From: Tabrizicola sp.
Lineage (GTDB): Bacteria; Pseudomonadota; Alphaproteobacteria; Rhodobacterales; Rhodobacteraceae
DNA: 64,000 nt
NCBI GenBank assembly: GCA_025458105.1
Contig: JALOTD010000027.1
Location: 1-64,000 of the forward strand
Reading direction: 5' to 3'
Under the pieces are notes generated by a model. It was not told the DNA's origin, ran no database searches, and worked only from the letters and a program-made list of their open reading frames with translations. This document shows positions 44,596 through 54,227 of this stretch, piece by piece (the stretch's first letter is position 1; every line of letters starts with the position of its first letter). A program made the translations under genes and the position numbers.

Positions 44596-45585
44596 ATGGG
44601 CAAGATCCAACTCCGCCAGGTCCGCAAGTCATTTGGCGACGTGCATGTCATTCCGGGGATCGACCTTGATATCGAGGATGGCGAGTTCGTCGTCTTTGTC
44701 GGCCCCTCGGGCTGCGGGAAGTCCACGCTTTTGCGGCTGATCGCCGGGCTGGAGGATACCACCAGCGGGGTGATCGAGATCGACGGCAATGATGCCACCC
44801 ACCTGCCGCCCGCCAAGCGCGGCCTTGCAATGGTGTTCCAGTCTTACGCGCTCTACCCGCACATGACGGTGCGAAAGAACATCGCTTTCCCGCTGAAAAT
44901 GGCCGGAATGTCGCCCGAGGAACAGGAAAAGCGCGTTGAACGCGCGGCCAAGGTCCTGAACCTCACGAACTACCTTGACCGTCGCCCCGGGCAACTGTCG
45001 GGCGGGCAGCGCCAGCGCGTGGCGATCGGGCGGGCCATCGTGCGCGAACCGGCGGCGTTCCTATTCGACGAGCCTTTGTCGAACCTGGACGCCGCCCTCC
45101 GCGTCGGCATGCGGCAAGAGATCAGCGAACTGCACCAGTCGCTGAAGACCACGATGATCTACGTCACCCATGACCAGGTCGAAGCCATGACGATGGCCGA
45201 CAAGATTGTCGTCCTGAATGCGGGCAACATCGAGCAGGTCGGCTCGCCCCTGACCCTCTACCACACCCCGAAGAACATCTTCGTCGCGGGCTTTATCGGC
45301 TCTCCGCGCATGAACCTGATCGAAGGCCCCGAGGCCGCCAAGCACAATGCCCACACCATCGGCATCCGGCCCGAGCATATCGGCGTCGGCGACGGCCCCT
45401 GGGAGGGGGTCGTGGGTCTCTCTGAACACCTTGGCTCTGACAGTTTCATCAAGGTCGACGTGCCAGGTCTTGGCGTCATCAACGTGCGTGCGGCGGGCGA
45501 GTTGAACGTGCACCACGGCGACCGGATCAAGCTGGCTCCGACCGGCAAAATTCACCGCTTTGACGACAAGGGATTGGCGCTGTGA
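44596..45585 (+). CDS. smoK: Polyol ABC transporter ATP-binding protein
   Basis: This 329-aa ATPase of the MalK/UgpC type has Walker [10 protein letters not shown] (36-44), the signature [20 protein letters not shown] (about 135-154), Walker [12 protein letters not shown], and the His-switch in [10 protein letters not shown]. The C-terminal TOBE domain (about 245-329) follows, as in polyol transporters. It energises SmoFG. Its stop overlaps the GTG start of smoS by 4 bases (GTGA). Confidence 0.94.
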   Translation: MGKIQLRQVRKSFGDVHVIPGIDLDIEDGEFVVFVGPSGCGKSTLLRLIAGLEDTTSGVIEIDGNDATHLPPAKRGLAMVFQSYALYPHMTVRKNIAFPLKMAGMSPEEQEKRVERAAKVLNLTNYLDRRPGQLSGGQRQRVAIGRAIVREPAAFLFDEPLSNLDAALRVGMRQEISELHQSLKTTMIYVTHDQVEAMTMADKIVVLNAGNIEQVGSPLTLYHTPKNIFVAGFIGSPRMNLIEGPEAAKHNAHTIGIRPEHIGVGDGPWEGVVGLSEHLGSDSFIKVDVPGLGVINVRAAGELNVHHGDRIKLAPTGKIHRFDDKGLAL

Positions 45586-46349
45586 GATTGAAAGACAAGA
45601 CCGCGCTGATCACCGGCGCTGCCCGCGGCATCGGGCTGGAGTTCGCCCGCGCCTATATCGCCGAGGGCGCGACCGTGGCCCTGGCCGACGTAAACGCCGC
45701 CGCCGTTTCGCTCGCCGCTCAAGGTTTGGGACCCAAGGCGCACCCAATCGTCATGGACGTGACCGACCAGACCAGCATCGACGCAGGCTTTTCCGAAGCC
45801 ATTCGCCGGATGGGCCACCTTGACATCCTCATCAACAACGCTGCCCTCTTCTCCGCCGCGCCGATCGTCGAGATCAGCCGCAAGGACTATGACCAGCTCT
45901 TTGCGGTCAACGTCGCGGGCACCCTATTTTGCATGCAGGCCGCCGCACGCCACATGATCCCGCGTGGTCAGGGGACGATCATCAACATGGCCAGCCAGGC
46001 CGGTCGCCGGGGCGAAGGGCTGGTGGCCGTCTACTGCGCGACGAAGGCGGCGGTGATTTCCCTTACCCAGTCGGCGGGACTGGACCTCATCCAGCACGGC
46101 ATCAACGTCAACGCCATCGCTCCGGGCGTGGTGGATGGTGAGCATTGGGACGGCGTCGACGCCTTCTTCGCCAAATACGAAAACAAGGCCCCCGGCCAGA
46201 AGAAGCGCGAGGTCGGCGCCGCTGTCCCCTTCGGCCGTATGGGCACTGCCGCAGACCTGACCGGCATGGCGATCTTCCTTGCCACGCCGGAAGCGAAATA
46301 CATCGTCGCCCAGTGCTTCGGCGTGGACGGCGGCAACTGGATGGCCTGA
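45582..46349 (+). CDS. smoS: Sorbitol dehydrogenase (SDR family)
   Basis: This 255-aa short-chain dehydrogenase oxidises D-sorbitol to fructose (and galactitol to tagatose in Rhodobacter). The NAD-binding TGAARGIG is at residues 11-18, NNAAL at about 86-90, and the catalytic Tyr and Lys in YCATK (Y151, K155). The C-terminal [20 protein letters not shown] and [11 protein letters not shown] match SmoS closely. It starts with GTG inside the smoK stop, showing tight coupling to the transporter. Confidence 0.93.
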   Translation: MRLKDKTALITGAARGIGLEFARAYIAEGATVALADVNAAAVSLAAQGLGPKAHPIVMDVTDQTSIDAGFSEAIRRMGHLDILINNAALFSAAPIVEISRKDYDQLFAVNVAGTLFCMQAAARHMIPRGQGTIINMASQAGRRGEGLVAVYCATKAAVISLTQSAGLDLIQHGINVNAIAPGVVDGEHWDGVDAFFAKYENKAPGQKKREVGAAVPFGRMGTAADLTGMAIFLATPEAKYIVAQCFGVDGGNWMA

Positions 46350-47777
46350 ATGAAACCGTCGCTCCCCGCCTACGACCGCTCGAAACTGACGCCCGGCATC
46401 GTGCATATCGGCCTTGGCAACTTTCACCGCGCGCATATGGCTGTCTACCTGGACGACCTTTTCGCCAAGGGACTGGGCCACGACTGGGCGATTCTTGGGG
46501 CCGGGGTGCGCGAAGGCGATGCCCGCATGCGCGAAGCGTTGAAGGCGCAGGATTGTCTCTCTACCGTGATCGAGCTTGACCCGCAGGGCAAATCCGCCCG
46601 CCGCATCGGCAGCATGATCGACTTTCTACCTGTGGACCCCGACAACGCCTCCCTCATTGCCGCCATGTCGCGCCCGGAAATCCGTATCGTTTCGCTGACC
46701 GTGACCGAGGGCGGCTACTTCATCGACCCCGCCACCGGTCGCTTTGATCCAAAAGCGCCGGAAATCGCGCATGACGGCGCGAACCCTGGCAAACCCGTCA
46801 CAGCCTTCGGCGCCATCGTCGCCGCCCTCAAGGCCCGCAAGATCGTCGGCACCCCGCCCTTCACCGTCATGTCCTGCGACAATCTTCCCGGCAACGGGCA
46901 TGTGACGAAGGCCGCCGTCGTGGGCACCGCCCGCCTCTCCGACCCCGCGCTGGCCAGCTGGATCGAAGACAATGTGGCGTTCCCCAACGGCATGGTCGAC
47001 CGCATCACCCCCGCCACCGGCCCGCGTGAGCGTGAGATGGCCGCAAGCTTCGGCCTGACCGACCCCGTCCCCGTCACCTGCGAGCCCTTCCGGCAATGGG
47101 TGCTGGAGGACACCTTCCCCCAGGGCCGCCCGCCTCTGCAGGAGGTCGGCGTCACCCTGACCCCGCATGTCCACGCCTTCGAGATGATGAAGATCCGCAT
47201 CCTGAACGGCGGCCACGCAACCATCGCCTATCCCGGGGGCCTGATGGACATCGAATATGTCCACGAGGCGATGGCCCACCCCCTCATCCTCGGGTTCCTG
47301 AACAAGGTCGAGACCGAGGAGATCATCCCTTACGTCCCCCCCGTCCCCGACACCAACATCGCCGACTACTACCGCCTGATCGTCCAGCGATTCAGTAACC
47401 CAGAGGTCGCGGATACCGAACGCCGCCTTTGCCTGGACGGGTCGAACCGCCAGCCGAAGTTCATCATCCCGTCCGTCCGCGACGCGCTGGCGGCAGGGGG
47501 CAGGATCGACGGGTTGGCGCTCGTCTCAGCCCTCTGGTGTCGATATTGCTTCGGGGTGACCGACAGCGGCAGGCACATCCCGCCGAACGACCCGAACTGG
47601 GATTATCTGCAGGCGCAGTCGAAGGCCGCCAAGGATGCCCCGGTCGTCTGGCTGCAGATGAAGCCGATCTACGGTGACCTGAACAAGGATGTCCGCTTCG
47701 TCGCAGCCTTCACCAAGGCGCTGAACGCGCTATGGGACAAGGGCACTGCGGCGGTGTTGAAGGACTACATCGGGTAA
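46350..47777 (+). CDS. mtlK: Mannitol 2-dehydrogenase
   Basis: This 475-aa polyol-specific long-chain dehydrogenase oxidises mannitol, and often arabinitol, with NAD. The N-terminal Rossmann domain begins GIVHIGLGNFHRAHMAVYLD, followed by SLTVTEGGYF and MSCDNLPGNG. The catalytic-domain motifs are KIRILNGGHATIAYPGGLMD (Lys-x4-Asn-x2-His) and DGSNRQPKFI. It starts immediately after smoS. In R. sphaeroides the next gene is xylB; here two hairpins and convergent nnr follow instead, so the operon ends with mtlK. Confidence 0.93.
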   Translation: MKPSLPAYDRSKLTPGIVHIGLGNFHRAHMAVYLDDLFAKGLGHDWAILGAGVREGDARMREALKAQDCLSTVIELDPQGKSARRIGSMIDFLPVDPDNASLIAAMSRPEIRIVSLTVTEGGYFIDPATGRFDPKAPEIAHDGANPGKPVTAFGAIVAALKARKIVGTPPFTVMSCDNLPGNGHVTKAAVVGTARLSDPALASWIEDNVAFPNGMVDRITPATGPREREMAASFGLTDPVPVTCEPFRQWVLEDTFPQGRPPLQEVGVTLTPHVHAFEMMKIRILNGGHATIAYPGGLMDIEYVHEAMAHPLILGFLNKVETEEIIPYVPPVPDTNIADYYRLIVQRFSNPEVADTERRLCLDGSNRQPKFIIPSVRDALAAGGRIDGLALVSALWCRYCFGVTDSGRHIPPNDPNWDYLQAQSKAAKDAPVVWLQMKPIYGDLNKDVRFVAAFTKALNALWDKGTAAVLKDYIG

Positions 47778-47826
47778 GGTGCGTGCAAGCACGACACCCT
47801 ACGTCGGGTGCGTGATTTCACGCACC
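47778..47826. terminator. Paired hairpins between mtlK and nnr
   Basis: An imperfect repeat GGTGCGTGC (47778-47786) pairs with GCACG-A-CACC (47089-type arm at 47789-47798, one bulged A). A perfect one follows: GGTGCGTGA (47807-47815) with TCACGCACC (47818-47826) around TT. Both share the GGTGCGTG arm, so this looks like a repeat unit as well as a bidirectional terminator for the converging mtlK and nnr genes. There is no long T-run. Confidence 0.6.
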
Positions 47827-47827
47827 A

Positions 47828-49558
47828 TCACAGCCCCAACGCCCGGAACACCTTCGGCAACTCCTCCGGCAGGTCCTCAGCAATCAGCCCCGGCCCGAAG
47901 GACAGCGCGCATTCCACATGCAGCCAGGCCCCTGTGCAGGCGGCATCAAAGGGTTGGAACCCCCGGGCCAGTAGCCCGGTGATGAACCCCGCCAGCACAT
48001 CCCCCGACCCCGCCGTCGCCAGCCACGGCGCCGCCCGGTCGTAGTGGGCGGAGTTGATGGCAGCGCGCCCCGAGGGGTCGGCGATCACCGTGTCGGGGCC
48101 TTTGTACAACACCACACAGCCCGCCCGCTTCGCCGCCTCGCGCGTGGCATCGACCTTGGAATAGGCGGGGCCTCTGGTGGCGGGGGCTGCGAGCTTCTCG
48201 GCGATGTCGGGGAAGAGGCGGGCGAATTCTCCGGCATGGGGGGTCAGGACGCATCCCTCGTGCAGGGCGGCGAAGAGGTCGGGGGTTTGGGAGAGAATGG
48301 TCAGGGCGTCGGCGTCGAGGACGATGGACCGCCCAGCCCCCCTCCCCTCTCCCCTCCCCACCGGGGGGAGGGGAAGCGCTTCACGGTCACCGTCGGCGCG
48401 GGACGGCTGACCTTCGCGGCTCCCCTCCCCCGCGTGGGGAGGGGATGGGGGTGGGGGGCTCCCCGGCGAGACACCCAGCGCCACCGCCACCACTTCCCTG
48501 CCCCGCCCATCGAGGCCCAACCCCGGCCCCAGACACAGCGCGTTGATCCTCGGGTCCCCCAGCGCCTCCTCCAGCGCCAGCCCGTCCACCACCCCCCGCA
48601 GCATCACCGCATCCAGCCGCGCGGCGTTCTCCGGGATCGCGTCAGGAGGACACCCCACCGTCACCACCCCCGCCCCGATCCGCAGCGCCCCCCGCGCCGC
48701 CAAGCGCGCCGCCCCGCCGCGACCGGAGGGGCCGGAGAGGATGAGGGCGTGACCGTGGGAGTACTTGTGCTGCGCAGGACGACTAGCGCCGAAGATTACC
48801 GATTTCTCGTGAACCCGGCGCGCCGTGGTCCTGCTAGTAAGCGCCACGACAGCCGGATCGCCCAGACCGCCCGGGTTGCGCTTCCGTTTTGGCATGAAGG
48901 TGTCGACGCCGATGTCGACGACCTTTAGCCGTGCATCCAGCCGAGCAAGCTGGTCAAGAAAATGACCCACCCGGCCACGCTGGAAAGTCACAACCAACTG
49001 TGGTTCCACGGCGAAATGGCCTTCAGGATCAGTCGCCGATAAGAACTTACCACTGTCCGCGCAATAGCCGGACGGTAGGTCAATTGACACGTCAACTTGC
49101 TGGCGCGCCATCGCGCGGATGAACTTCCACGCTTCGTCTGCAAGGGGCCGCGTCAGACCTGTCCCGAAGACGGCATCAATGACGATTCCTTCGCACGCCG
49201 TGAAGTCTGGGGCATCTTTGTCATGAGGAGTGACCTCCCCCATCCCCCGCCACCGTTCATAATTCACACGCGCGTCCGGCGGCAGCCGCTCCGGGTCGCC
49301 GTAAAGGAAGACCTCCACCTCCCAGCCCCAGTCCTTCAACAGCCGCGCCACGACGAAGCCATCGCCACCGTTGTTGCCCGGCCCACAAAGGACCACCGCC
49401 CGGTGCGAGGTGGCGCGCAGTTCCGGCCATTCCTCGAAGATCGCCTCGACCACTCCCCGCCCGGCGCGTTCCATCAGCTCCAGGCCGGTGACCTCACCCG
49501 AGGCTATCGCCGCCTGTTCGATGGCCCGCATCTGCGCGGCGGTCAGGAGTTCGGTCAT
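47828..49558 (-). CDS. nnr: Bifunctional NAD(P)H-hydrate epimerase / ADP-dependent dehydratase
   Basis: This 576-aa enzyme repairs hydrated NAD(P)H. The N-terminal YjeF_N epimerase domain (about 1-215) has VVLCGPGNNGGDGFVVARLL and VIDAVFGTGL. The C-terminal carbohydrate-kinase-like dehydratase domain has ALILSGPSGRGGAARLAARG, VLDADALTILSQ, LTPHAGEFARLF, and ATAGSGDVLAGFITGLLARG with the catalytic Asp. Between about residues 380 and 430 lies an in-frame insert of about 45 residues rich in Pro, Gly, Glu and Arg. The insert is encoded by a palindromic GC element and is not part of the family fold. Start at 49558 (MTELLTAAQMRAIEQ). Confidence 0.9.
   Translation of the reverse strand: MTELLTAAQMRAIEQAAIASGEVTGLELMERAGRGVVEAIFEEWPELRATSHRAVVLCGPGNNGGDGFVVARLLKDWGWEVEVFLYGDPERLPPDARVNYERWRGMGEVTPHDKDAPDFTACEGIVIDAVFGTGLTRPLADEAWKFIRAMARQQVDVSIDLPSGYCADSGKFLSATDPEGHFAVEPQLVVTFQRGRVGHFLDQLARLDARLKVVDIGVDTFMPKRKRNPGGLGDPAVVALTSRTTARRVHEKSVIFGASRPAQHKYSHGHALILSGPSGRGGAARLAARGALRIGAGVVTVGCPPDAIPENAARLDAVMLRGVVDGLALEEALGDPRINALCLGPGLGLDGRGREVVAVALGVSPGSPPPPSPPHAGEGSREGQPSRADGDREALPLPPVGRGEGRGAGRSIVLDADALTILSQTPDLFAALHEGCVLTPHAGEFARLFPDIAEKLAAPATRGPAYSKVDATREAAKRAGCVVLYKGPDTVIADPSGRAAINSAHYDRAAPWLATAGSGDVLAGFITGLLARGFQPFDAACTGAWLHVECALSFGPGLIAEDLPEELPKVFRALGL
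48332..48465. repeat. Palindromic GC element inserted in frame inside nnr
   Basis: This 130-base element has two hairpins with identical arms: CCCCTCCCC (48351-48359) with GGGGAGGGG (48365-48373), and CCCCTCCCC (48422-48430) with GGGGAGGGG (48436-48444). Its outer ends, C-rich near 48335 and G-rich near 48455, are also mutually complementary. On the coding strand it yields PPPPSPPHAGEGSREGQPS and LPLPPVGRGEGRGAG. It sits between the ALGVS and SIVLDADALT segments, which are close together in ordinary NnrD sequences. The reading frame stays open across it. Confidence 0.8.
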
Positions 49559-49644
49559 CTCTCGCAGCCCTAAGTTTTCAAACCGCCCACCACACAGGCG
49601 CATTGCACAAATTTCAGGCAGCACCCAAGGAATCCCCCCGGTGA

Positions 49645-50067
<423 letters not shown>

Positions 50068-50117
50068 CACCCGGGCACTTGCCCGATAAACGAAACCCCC
50101 AACCGAAAGGCAGTCAG

Positions 50118-51341
50118 ATGAGCGCCGTTGCCAAGGCTCTGAAACTGATGAAGGACGAGGAAGTCGAATACGTCGACATCCGTTTCACCGACCCGAAGGT
50201 CACCGACCCGAAGGGCAAGCTCCAGCACGTGACGCTGGTGGCCGACCTGGTGGACGAGGATTTCTTCGAGGAAGGCTTCATGTTCGACGGCTCGTCGATC
50301 GCGGGCTGGAAGTCGATCGACCAGTCCGACATGAAGCTGATCCCGGATTGTGCGTGCACTGCAACGTCGTGGAACCGGACACCGGCGAGGCTTATTCGCG
50401 TTGCCCGCGCCAGATCGCGCTGAAGGCCGAGGCCTACCTCAAGTCCTCCGGCATCGGTGACGCGGCCTACTTCGGGCCGGAAGCCGAATTCTTCATCTTC
50501 GACGACGTCCGCTATTCCGTGACCCCCCGCAAGGTGGCCTACGAGATCGACGCGGAAGCCGCTGCCTGGAACACCGACACGGTCAGCGAAGGCGGCAACT
50601 ACGGCCACCGCGCGGGCCACAAGGGCGGCTACTTCCCGGTGAACCCGATTGATGAGGCCCAGGACATCCGTGGCGAGATGCTCTCGACCATGAAGCGGAT
50701 GGGGATGCGCGTCGACAAGCATCACCACGAAGTGGCGACCTGCCAGCACGAGCTGGGGATGATCTTCGGCGGACTCGTGGAGCAGGCCGACAACATCCAG
50801 AAGTACAAGTACGTGATCCACAACGTGGCCCACGCCTACGGCAAGACCGTGACCTTCATGCCGAAGCCCATGCCCCGGCACGAACAGCTACAAGCGCCTG
50901 ATCCCGGGCTTCGAAGCCCCGGTTCTGCGCGCGTATTCGGCCCGCAACCGGTCGGGTTGCGTCCGGATCCCGTGGACGGAATCGCCGAAAGCTAAGCGTG
51001 TCGAGGCCCGTTTCCCCGATCCGTCGGCGAACCCGTACCTGGCGTTTGCTGCGCTCCTGATGGCTGGCCTCGACGGCATCAAGAACAAGATCGACCCGGG
51101 TCCGGCTTCGGACAAGGACCTGTATGATCTGCCGCCGGAAGAGCTGGCGGAAATCCCGACCGTCTGCGGTTCGCTCCGGGAAGCCCTGGAAGAGCTGGAG
51201 AAGGACATGGACTTCCTCCTGGCCGGCGACGTGTTCACCAAGGATCAGCTGGAAGCTTACATCGCGCTGAAGTGGGAAGAAGTCTACGCCTACGAGCACA
51301 CGCCCCATCCGGTCGAGTATCAGCTGTACTACTCCTGCTGA
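50118..51341 (+). pseudogene. glnA: Glutamine synthetase type I, disrupted by two internal deletions
   Basis: The gene for ammonia-assimilating GSI follows glnB in the usual Rhodobacter order. Three pieces are readable. Frame 1 (50118-50351) gives SAVAKALKLMKDEEVEYVDI to MKLIPD. Another frame (50353-50872) gives CVHCNVVEPDTGEAYSR to TFMPKPM. Frame 1 resumes (from about 50882) with [20 protein letters not shown] to the stop. Against known GlnA, about 14 residues are missing at the first junction and about 53 at the second; the second loss removes part of the active site. Both junctions shift the frame, and frame 1 stops at 50423. Such damage in this gene is unexpected and may be an assembly error. 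Confidence 0.88.
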
Positions 51342-51384
51342 CAGGGGTGTGGGCTGATTGCCCACCCTATTGGCTGCGGAACGG

Positions 51385-51410
51385 AAAGGGCGCCAGCGGG
51401 CGCCCTTTTC
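51385..51410 (+). terminator. Intrinsic terminator after glnA
   Basis: AAAGGGCGCC (51385-51394) pairs with GGCGCCCTTT (51399-51408) around AGCG, followed by TTC. The 10-bp GC-rich stem with a short T-run is a normal intrinsic terminator, 44 bases after the glnA stop. Confidence 0.85.
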
Positions 51411-51415
51411 AATTC

Positions 51416-51431
51416 TGTCCACGCGTGGACA
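51416..51431. repeat. 16-bp perfect palindrome, copy 2
   Basis: TGTCCACGCGTGGACA is identical to 16144-16159. It lies 5 bases after the glnA terminator, so it is not itself the terminator. It could be a regulator site for the next gene or a dispersed motif. Confidence 0.75.
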
Positions 51432-51586
51432 AGACCGCTGACCTGAACGATTTCAACGGGTTGCAATTTGGCGTTAGAGTGGTGTTAACTTTCTGGAGCG
51501 CAGGCCCAAACCCAACCCTTGCGGGCGTTGCGATGCCACTCGGGCTGGGTTAACGTCGCGGCGCACTCTGGAGAAGGGCGGCTGCC

Positions 51587-52375
51587 ATGGCACAAGAACC
51601 CTTGCGGCGGACAACCCGCGTCGGCTCTGGTCGCGCTGACGAAGGGGTAAAGCCGAAGATATGGGCCGAGGGCGACCAGCGCCCGCCCTTCGTCCTGCGC
51701 GCCTTCGGCAAGGCCAGCTTGCACCTGTCGCGACTGGGTGTCGCGCCCCTGAATGCCTGGGCCGCGCACACTGCCCGCCGCGTCGCGGTCAATGTCGGCA
51801 ACGGTGCCGGTCGGATCCCCGAGGCGAAGCTGGGCCGCGTGGCGCGCTTTGTACCGTCGCATTTGCGGGTCGCCGCCTGGATCAAGAATTTCGCGGCCGT
51901 GATGGCCCATGCCAGTGCGACAGCCGATCCCGACCACAAGCGCGGGAATGCCCTGGTGGCCGAGATCGAGCCGCATCTGTGGAACTTCGAGGCGGCAAAC
52001 CCTGCCCCCGCCACCGTGCCCGCAGCGCCGCCTCCGATGCCCGAGGATGCCCCGACCGAACCTGCGCCCGTTGTCCTTGCTGAACCCAAGGCGCCAGAGG
52101 CCGATCCGCTTGCCGCGATCCGGGGCGACCTGGATGGCAAGTCAGCCTCCGCAGCCCCCGCCCGAAAGCGCTGGGGCGATGCAGGCGCGGCGCAGCCTGC
52201 TGGCCCGGCCCTGCCCCCCGACCCGCCCGGTCCGCTGGCCACGACCGCCATTCAGGTCATCGGCTATCTGATCGGCTGGTCTACGACCATTCTGGCACTG
52301 CCCTACGGCGCCGCCCGTGCGCTGTGGCTGTATGTGAAGGGCACCGATCTGCGGGGGATCGGGACGGACGACTGA
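51587..52375 (+). CDS. Hypothetical protein with C-terminal membrane helix
   Basis: This 262-aa protein has a basic N-terminal domain (about 30-140: FVLRAFGKASLHLSRLGVAP, RRVAVNVGNGAGRIPEAKLG, HLRVAAWIKNFAAVMAHASA), then a Pro/Ala-rich disordered linker (about 140-215), and one hydrophobic C-terminal segment (about 224-250, IQVIGYLIGWSTTILALPYG). I do not recognise a family. It may be a tail-anchored or inner-membrane protein. A GGAG-containing leader precedes the ATG. Confidence 0.65.
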   Translation: MAQEPLRRTTRVGSGRADEGVKPKIWAEGDQRPPFVLRAFGKASLHLSRLGVAPLNAWAAHTARRVAVNVGNGAGRIPEAKLGRVARFVPSHLRVAAWIKNFAAVMAHASATADPDHKRGNALVAEIEPHLWNFEAANPAPATVPAAPPPMPEDAPTEPAPVVLAEPKAPEADPLAAIRGDLDGKSASAAPARKRWGDAGAAQPAGPALPPDPPGPLATTAIQVIGYLIGWSTTILALPYGAARALWLYVKGTDLRGIGTDD

Positions 52376-52410
52376 CCCCTGTCGGGACGCAACCCGCGCG
52401 GACCCTGCGG

Positions 52411-53286
52411 TCAGCCCAGCAAGGTCTTGCGCATGAAGGCCAGCATCTCGGCGCGAACTGGATCGGTCTCGAACGGCTCTCCGCCATGGCCCGCGCCTTG
52501 CACAAGCTTGTAGTCCACCTCGGCATCCGGATCGGCGGCCAGCCAGGCTTCGCGCAGGCGCTTGGATTGCAGGTCGGGAACGATCCGGTCGGCATCGCCA
52601 TGCCGCAACATCAGGGGGGGCAGCGTCTCACGCAGCCGGTCCAGCCGACCGATCGGCCCCATCGCGCGGGCGGCGGCGCGGTTTTCCGCGACGGGATAGC
52701 CCAGAAGCTGGCTTTCCGGGCTTTCGGGAACATCCGACGGCCCGGTGACCGAGACCCGTCCCAAAGTGGCCATGTCCTGATCCATGGTCGAGAAATCCAT
52801 CGGCCCGTAAAGCCCGATCACGCCGCGCGGTGGCAGGCCCACCTCGACCAGGCTCAGCGCCGTCGAGACCGCTAGGAACGCCCCGGCGGAATAGCCCATC
52901 AGCACAAGGCGCGAGGGATCAAGGCCCAATTCCTCACCATGCCGCTGAAGATGCACCACGGCGGCAAGGCAATCTTCGGCCTGGGCGGGCCAGCGGTCGG
53001 TCCCCGACAGACGATAATTCACTCGGACTGCCGCGATACCAGCATCCGGGATTTCGGGCCAGATGTTGATCCCGATCTTGTCGCCCTGCCGAAAGCCGCC
53101 GCCATGAAACATCATCAGGACGGGGGCCGGCGTTGACCCACCGGGATGGGTGATGTCCATGCGCTGCCGGGGATCGGTGCCATAGGCCACCTCGTCCGGC
53201 GCGGGGGGACGCCAGCGCGCATAGGCGAGGCCACCTGCCGCAGCCGTGAAGCCAAGCAAAAGGGTTCTGCGGATAAGTCCGGGCAT
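52411..53286 (-). CDS. Alpha/beta hydrolase (esterase/lipase, HSL-like)
   Basis: This 291-aa protein has an N-terminal anchor or signal (LIRRTLLLGFTAAAGGLAYA) and an alpha/beta hydrolase domain: oxyanion motif HGGG at 61-64, nucleophile Ser133 in GYSAGAF, Asp in RHGDADRIVPD, and His in QGAGHGGEPF. The HGGG/GxSxG combination marks the hormone-sensitive-lipase/carboxylesterase group. It is presumably exported or membrane-attached; the substrate is unknown. The start at 53286 has GAAGGA upstream. It is 10 bases from the stop of the upstream DUF3445 gene, so co-transcription is likely. Confidence 0.85.
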   Translation of the reverse strand: MPGLIRRTLLLGFTAAAGGLAYARWRPPAPDEVAYGTDPRQRMDITHPGGSTPAPVLMMFHGGGFRQGDKIGINIWPEIPDAGIAAVRVNYRLSGTDRWPAQAEDCLAAVVHLQRHGEELGLDPSRLVLMGYSAGAFLAVSTALSLVEVGLPPRGVIGLYGPMDFSTMDQDMATLGRVSVTGPSDVPESPESQLLGYPVAENRAAARAMGPIGRLDRLRETLPPLMLRHGDADRIVPDLQSKRLREAWLAADPDAEVDYKLVQGAGHGGEPFETDPVRAEMLAFMRKTLLG

Positions 53287-53296
53287 GGGCAGTCCT

Positions 53297-54094
53297 TCAG
53301 TGCATCGCGGCGCAGAGGGCCGCATAGTCTTCGGGCGCGATCTGGACCGCGTCGACGACGATGGTGTGAATGGCAAACAGCACCACCTGCGTCTGGGCCA
53401 AGCGCAGAAGGGTCTGGCGTTCGCAGCGGACATAGGACCGCCCGGTGGGCTGACGGCGCCAGTCCCCCTCGACCCTTGGATGGTGGAGGTGGAAGCTGTC
53501 GTAGGTGAAGAAGTTCATCCGCCACAGGGGCTGTTCCGGCCGGATGGCGGTGAACAGGCGGTGCACGCGCGTGGCAAGCTGGTCATCGTAGATCTCGACC
53601 GGCTGGTGGATGCCGGTCATCGGGCGACCCAGCTTCTGCGCCAAGGTCCAGGAGGCGGGGAAGCACAGGATCGCCCCGGTCAGATCATATTCCGCGCCGG
53701 TCGACTGCATCAGGCAGAGGTCCTGCTGAACCAGACGGCCCAGGGTCAGCAAGGGTTGCGCGGGGTCAAGGGGAACGGTCACGCCGTCGGGGCGGGTGAC
53801 ATGGCTGTGGGTGATCGTAAAGCCCGGCTCGGCGCCGAGCCAGTCAAGGACAGTGGCGTAGAGCTCGTCTGCCGCTGGTCGGGCGTGGGGGAGAAGCGCG
53901 TGAACCACGTCGGGCTGTGCCGCGATCAGCCGGTCGCGCAGCGCCATCTGCGCGGCGTAAGCCTCATCCACCCGCAGCCAGTCGCGGCCCTGCACCGGCT
54001 GGATACCCGGCAAGCGGCGGGTGGCCGGGTCCTGCCACGGGTGAAGCGGCAGCCGGTCCTGCAGGATGGGGGCGTCTTGCATCGGGTTCGCCAT
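53297..54094 (-). CDS. Haem-dependent oxidative N-demethylase-like protein (DUF3445)
   Basis: This 265-aa protein has the DUF3445 blocks LPLHPWQDPATRRLPGIQPV, LGRLVQQDLCLMQSTGAEYD, ILCFPASWTLAQKLGRPMTG, IHQPVEIYDDQLATRVHRLF and QTLLRLAQTQVVLFAIHTIV. DUF3445 is the alpha subunit of haem-dependent oxidative N-demethylase and of dimethylamine monooxygenase. Here no beta, gamma or delta subunit genes are adjacent, so it is an orphan whose substrate is unknown. It is divergent from dddP, with 133 bases between starts. Confidence 0.85.
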   Translation of the reverse strand: MANPMQDAPILQDRLPLHPWQDPATRRLPGIQPVQGRDWLRVDEAYAAQMALRDRLIAAQPDVVHALLPHARPAADELYATVLDWLGAEPGFTITHSHVTRPDGVTVPLDPAQPLLTLGRLVQQDLCLMQSTGAEYDLTGAILCFPASWTLAQKLGRPMTGIHQPVEIYDDQLATRVHRLFTAIRPEQPLWRMNFFTYDSFHLHHPRVEGDWRRQPTGRSYVRCERQTLLRLAQTQVVLFAIHTIVVDAVQIAPEDYAALCAAMH

Positions 54095-54227
54095 GGCGGT
54101 CTTTGATCATGCAAGGTTCGCCACTGCAACCAACACGTTTGCGACCGATGGCGTCGCGGATGGTGAAGCGGCAATTCGCCGCCGGGGCAGTCTGAGGCAA
54201 AGGGGGCTTGGGGCAAAGGGGGATGCC

